This document shows, piece after piece, positions 13,689 to 15,213 of a stretch of 15,213 bases of DNA. This DNA is from 66-474 sp039923855 (GTDB lineage Bacteria > Pseudomonadota > Gammaproteobacteria > Xanthomonadales > Rhodanobacteraceae): assembly GCA_039923855.1 (NCBI GenBank), contig JBDTBW010000083.1, positions 1-15,213 of the forward strand. The letters run 5' to 3'. The translations under genes were made by a program, and so were the position numbers. Position 1 is the stretch's first letter; every line of letters begins with the position of its first letter. The notes under the pieces are model-generated. The model did no database searches and was not told the DNA's origin. It saw only the letters and a list, made by a program, of their open reading frames with translations.

Positions 13689-14909
13689 CTATTTTTCGAA
13701 CTGCACGTTTGGATATTTGGTGGCCAAATTTCTTATCGAGGCGACAGGTGCGCCTTTCAGGTAGACATCAAAAAATGTACGCACGCAGGTCGCCGTAACC
13801 TGCAGACCGCGCCGTGCGTCTATGGGGCCAAGCGCGCCCGCTTTCGCCAACAGCCAATGGGGCTGTTTGAGCAGCGCTTGATCGCTGAAGTTGAAATGTC
13901 GCGTACCGAGAAGCCTGATCCAGAACCGATGATCGGAAGGCAGCCCGTTGTAGAGAGATTGGAGCTTCTTTCGAATTTGAAGGCTTTCCGGATCGACCTC
14001 ACCCCCGTGGTCGCTCAGCAAGAGCATAAACGGTCGATCCATGCCGGTATGAACAACGGCACCGAATGGCGCCCCGTCAATGTCGACACCCGCCGTGCAC
14101 CGTGGATCATCTCGACAAAACTCCGCAGCGGTGGCGCCACCAAATGAATGTCCAAAGACACCTATCCGTTGAAGATTCAATCGTCCCTTGAAAAGGTTTG
14201 AACCATTACCATCATTCAGCTGTTCGAGACGATCCAGAACGAACGCATTGTCTACCGACCAAATCATCACGAGACGATTCAGCAGGCCATCCCGTTCGTT
14301 GGCCGAGAGCACGCTATCGCCCGGATTGCCCATCTTTGTGGCTGTGACTACCCGGCCGTCGGGGAAAACAACGACGCTGGTGCTGTATGGCGAATCCGAC
14401 GCGACGACAACGTAACCGTGGCTGGCCAAGTTCTCGGCTAAGGTCGAATAGTCCGTTGCTTCCGCACCGAGCCCAGACTTCATCAGCACGACGGGATATG
14501 CCGGCTGCGCGGACGAAACGTCTGCATTGGTGATGCAATGTGTGCGGACCCGCGAAAGCTCCTTGGTAATGAAGTCGGTCAGCAATATCCCCGAAAAGTC
14601 GGCGCGTGCGTGCCGCCATTTCGGTGGAACGTAATCACAAGGCTCGGATGATTTTTGCGAGGCTGCCGGATACCAAACCCACACAATCAACTCGCGCTTC
14701 ACTCCGGCTTCGGGCGACAAACTGTCGGTTCTCGACGCATCGATCCAATCGAATCGCGTGCGCCCAACTGCGAACCGCCCACTAGGTTGAGGCAACGTGA
14801 CTGCGGTCCTGTGATCGAGCCACAGCAGTAGTAACGCTATCGCTAAGGCAGCACAGCCCAACGCAACCAAGCCTGCAAAGATTTTCAACACGCACCTGCC
14901 GATCGACAT
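13689..14909 (-). CDS. PAF-acetylhydrolase-like alpha/beta hydrolase, membrane-anchored or exported
   Basis: 406 residues. An alpha/beta-hydrolase resembling the group VII phospholipase A2 / plasma PAF-acetylhydrolase family, presumably cleaving an ester; the true substrate is unknown. Residues 7-31 form a long hydrophobic N-terminal helix (signal anchor or signal peptide). The oxyanion/strand region is VVLMKSGLGAE; the nucleophile elbow GHSFGG (253-258) gives S255. D278 lies 23 residues later, the same spacing as Ser273-Asp296 in the human enzyme, and H338 in GTRHFNFSD completes the triad. The ATG at 14909 has a near-perfect GGAGGAAG; the longer frame to 14951 was rejected. Part of it is AT-rich (14161-14220 is 25/60 G+C), though other parts are about 60 percent. 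It sits between nuoN (57 bp) and the metY promoter (22 bp), so it looks like an insertion between two housekeeping units. Confidence 0.85.
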   Translation of the reverse strand: MSIGRCVLKIFAGLVALGCAALAIALLLLWLDHRTAVTLPQPSGRFAVGRTRFDWIDASRTDSLSPEAGVKRELIVWVWYPAASQKSSEPCDYVPPKWRHARADFSGILLTDFITKELSRVRTHCITNADVSSAQPAYPVVLMKSGLGAEATDYSTLAENLASHGYVVVASDSPYSTSVVVFPDGRVVTATKMGNPGDSVLSANERDGLLNRLVMIWSVDNAFVLDRLEQLNDGNGSNLFKGRLNLQRIGVFGHSFGGATAAEFCRDDPRCTAGVDIDGAPFGAVVHTGMDRPFMLLLSDHGGEVDPESLQIRKKLQSLYNGLPSDHRFWIRLLGTRHFNFSDQALLKQPHWLLAKAGALGPIDARRGLQVTATCVRTFFDVYLKGAPVASIRNLATKYPNVQFEK

Positions 14910-14966
14910 TCTTCCTCCAGAATGCGGATTGGTCAAAGCCGCACGGCCCAATAACCCGGGCTCGCG

Positions 14967-15213
14967 TCAGCCGGTAAACGCCCGCTGACACCAGTCGAGC
15001 AGCGGCCCCGAGAACACGCCCAGCGCCAGCAGCGCCAGCGCGTTCGCCGACAGCACCCAGCGCATCGAAACGTCGTTGGCCGCGTGCAGCGGTTCGACGC
15101 CCTCGGCTGGCGCGTCGAAATACATCACCTTGACCACACGCAGGTAGTAGTAAAGACCCACGATCGCGAACACGATCGCGACGATCGCCAGCCACAACAT
15201 GCCGGCGTCGATC
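14967..15213 (-). CDS. nuoN: NADH-quinone oxidoreductase subunit N, C-terminal part
   Basis: 81 residues are visible before the window edge. NuoN is an antiporter-like proton-pumping membrane subunit of respiratory complex I and is normally the last gene of the nuo operon. The visible part reads IDAGMLWLAIVAIVFAIVGL, then YYYLRVVKVMYFD, the characteristic end of the NuoN proton-antiporter domain. A last hydrophobic helix (WVLSANALALLALGVFSGPL) and a short tail follow. No clear terminator follows its stop codon, so read-through into the hydrolase gene is possible. Confidence 0.93.
   Translation of the reverse strand, partial: IDAGMLWLAIVAIVFAIVGLYYYLRVVKVMYFDAPAEGVEPLHAANDVSMRWVLSANALALLALGVFSGPLLDWCQRAFTG

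Noticed and set aside
14850..14860. Lipobox (ALGC) in the hydrolase N-terminus
   Set aside because: The -3 position is Ala, the cysteine lies in the middle of a long hydrophobic helix, and a plain signal anchor explains the segment as well.
14935..14966. Terminator after nuoN (GCCCGGGTTATTGGGC)
   Set aside because: The stem is only four base pairs and there is no T-run after it.

Overview
The window looks like core chromosome of a high-GC gammaproteobacterium, most likely Xanthomonadales (Rhodanobacteraceae or Xanthomonadaceae type). This rests on the style of the proteins (Pnp, RbfA, NusA and IF-2 read like the Xanthomonas family forms), the CGCG-rich codon use, and the abundance of short intergenic palindromes and GGGTAGT-type heptamer repeats that I associate with that group. 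No database was consulted. Every gene I accept lies on the minus strand, so transcription runs from right to left.

Right to left: 15213-14967 is the C-terminal end of nuoN (respiratory complex I). Next is a PAF-acetylhydrolase-like alpha/beta hydrolase (14909-13689) with a strong Shine-Dalgarno and part of its body of low GC. Then comes the metY-nusA-infB operon in the classical order: a near-consensus sigma70 promoter, initiator tRNA-fMet, a leader with two hairpins, rimP, nusA, infB, rbfA, truB, then a separate rpsO promoter, rpsO and pnp. These genes cover translation initiation, 30S maturation, transcription elongation/antitermination, tRNA modification and RNA decay. A clear intrinsic terminator at 4512-4489 closes the block.

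The left third is accessory in character: a small AT-richer two-helix membrane protein of unknown function (4436-4149), then two subunits of a 2-oxoglutarate:ferredoxin/NADP oxidoreductase. These are KorC, a GltD-like FAD/NADPH subunit with extra ferredoxin clusters, and KorA, a fused gamma-alpha subunit. They are separated by a pair of inverted palindromic repeats. The catalytic TPP-binding beta subunit KorB is not in the window. 188 bp beyond korA only the first 18 codons of another gene are visible, possibly an IS630-type transposase or helix-turn-helix protein.

I see no CRISPR array, prophage, toxin-antitoxin pair or plainly new defence system. The most interesting signals are non-coding: a two-hairpin repeat family with a compensatory base change that sits in the leaders of both rpsO and rimP and also resembles the hairpin after truB; a four-copy heptamer with G-quadruplex potential just upstream of rbfA, which has no Shine-Dalgarno; terminator-like hairpins placed between promoters and genes (possible attenuation); an initiator tRNA with a U1-U72 mismatch; and the Kor pair lacking KorB.
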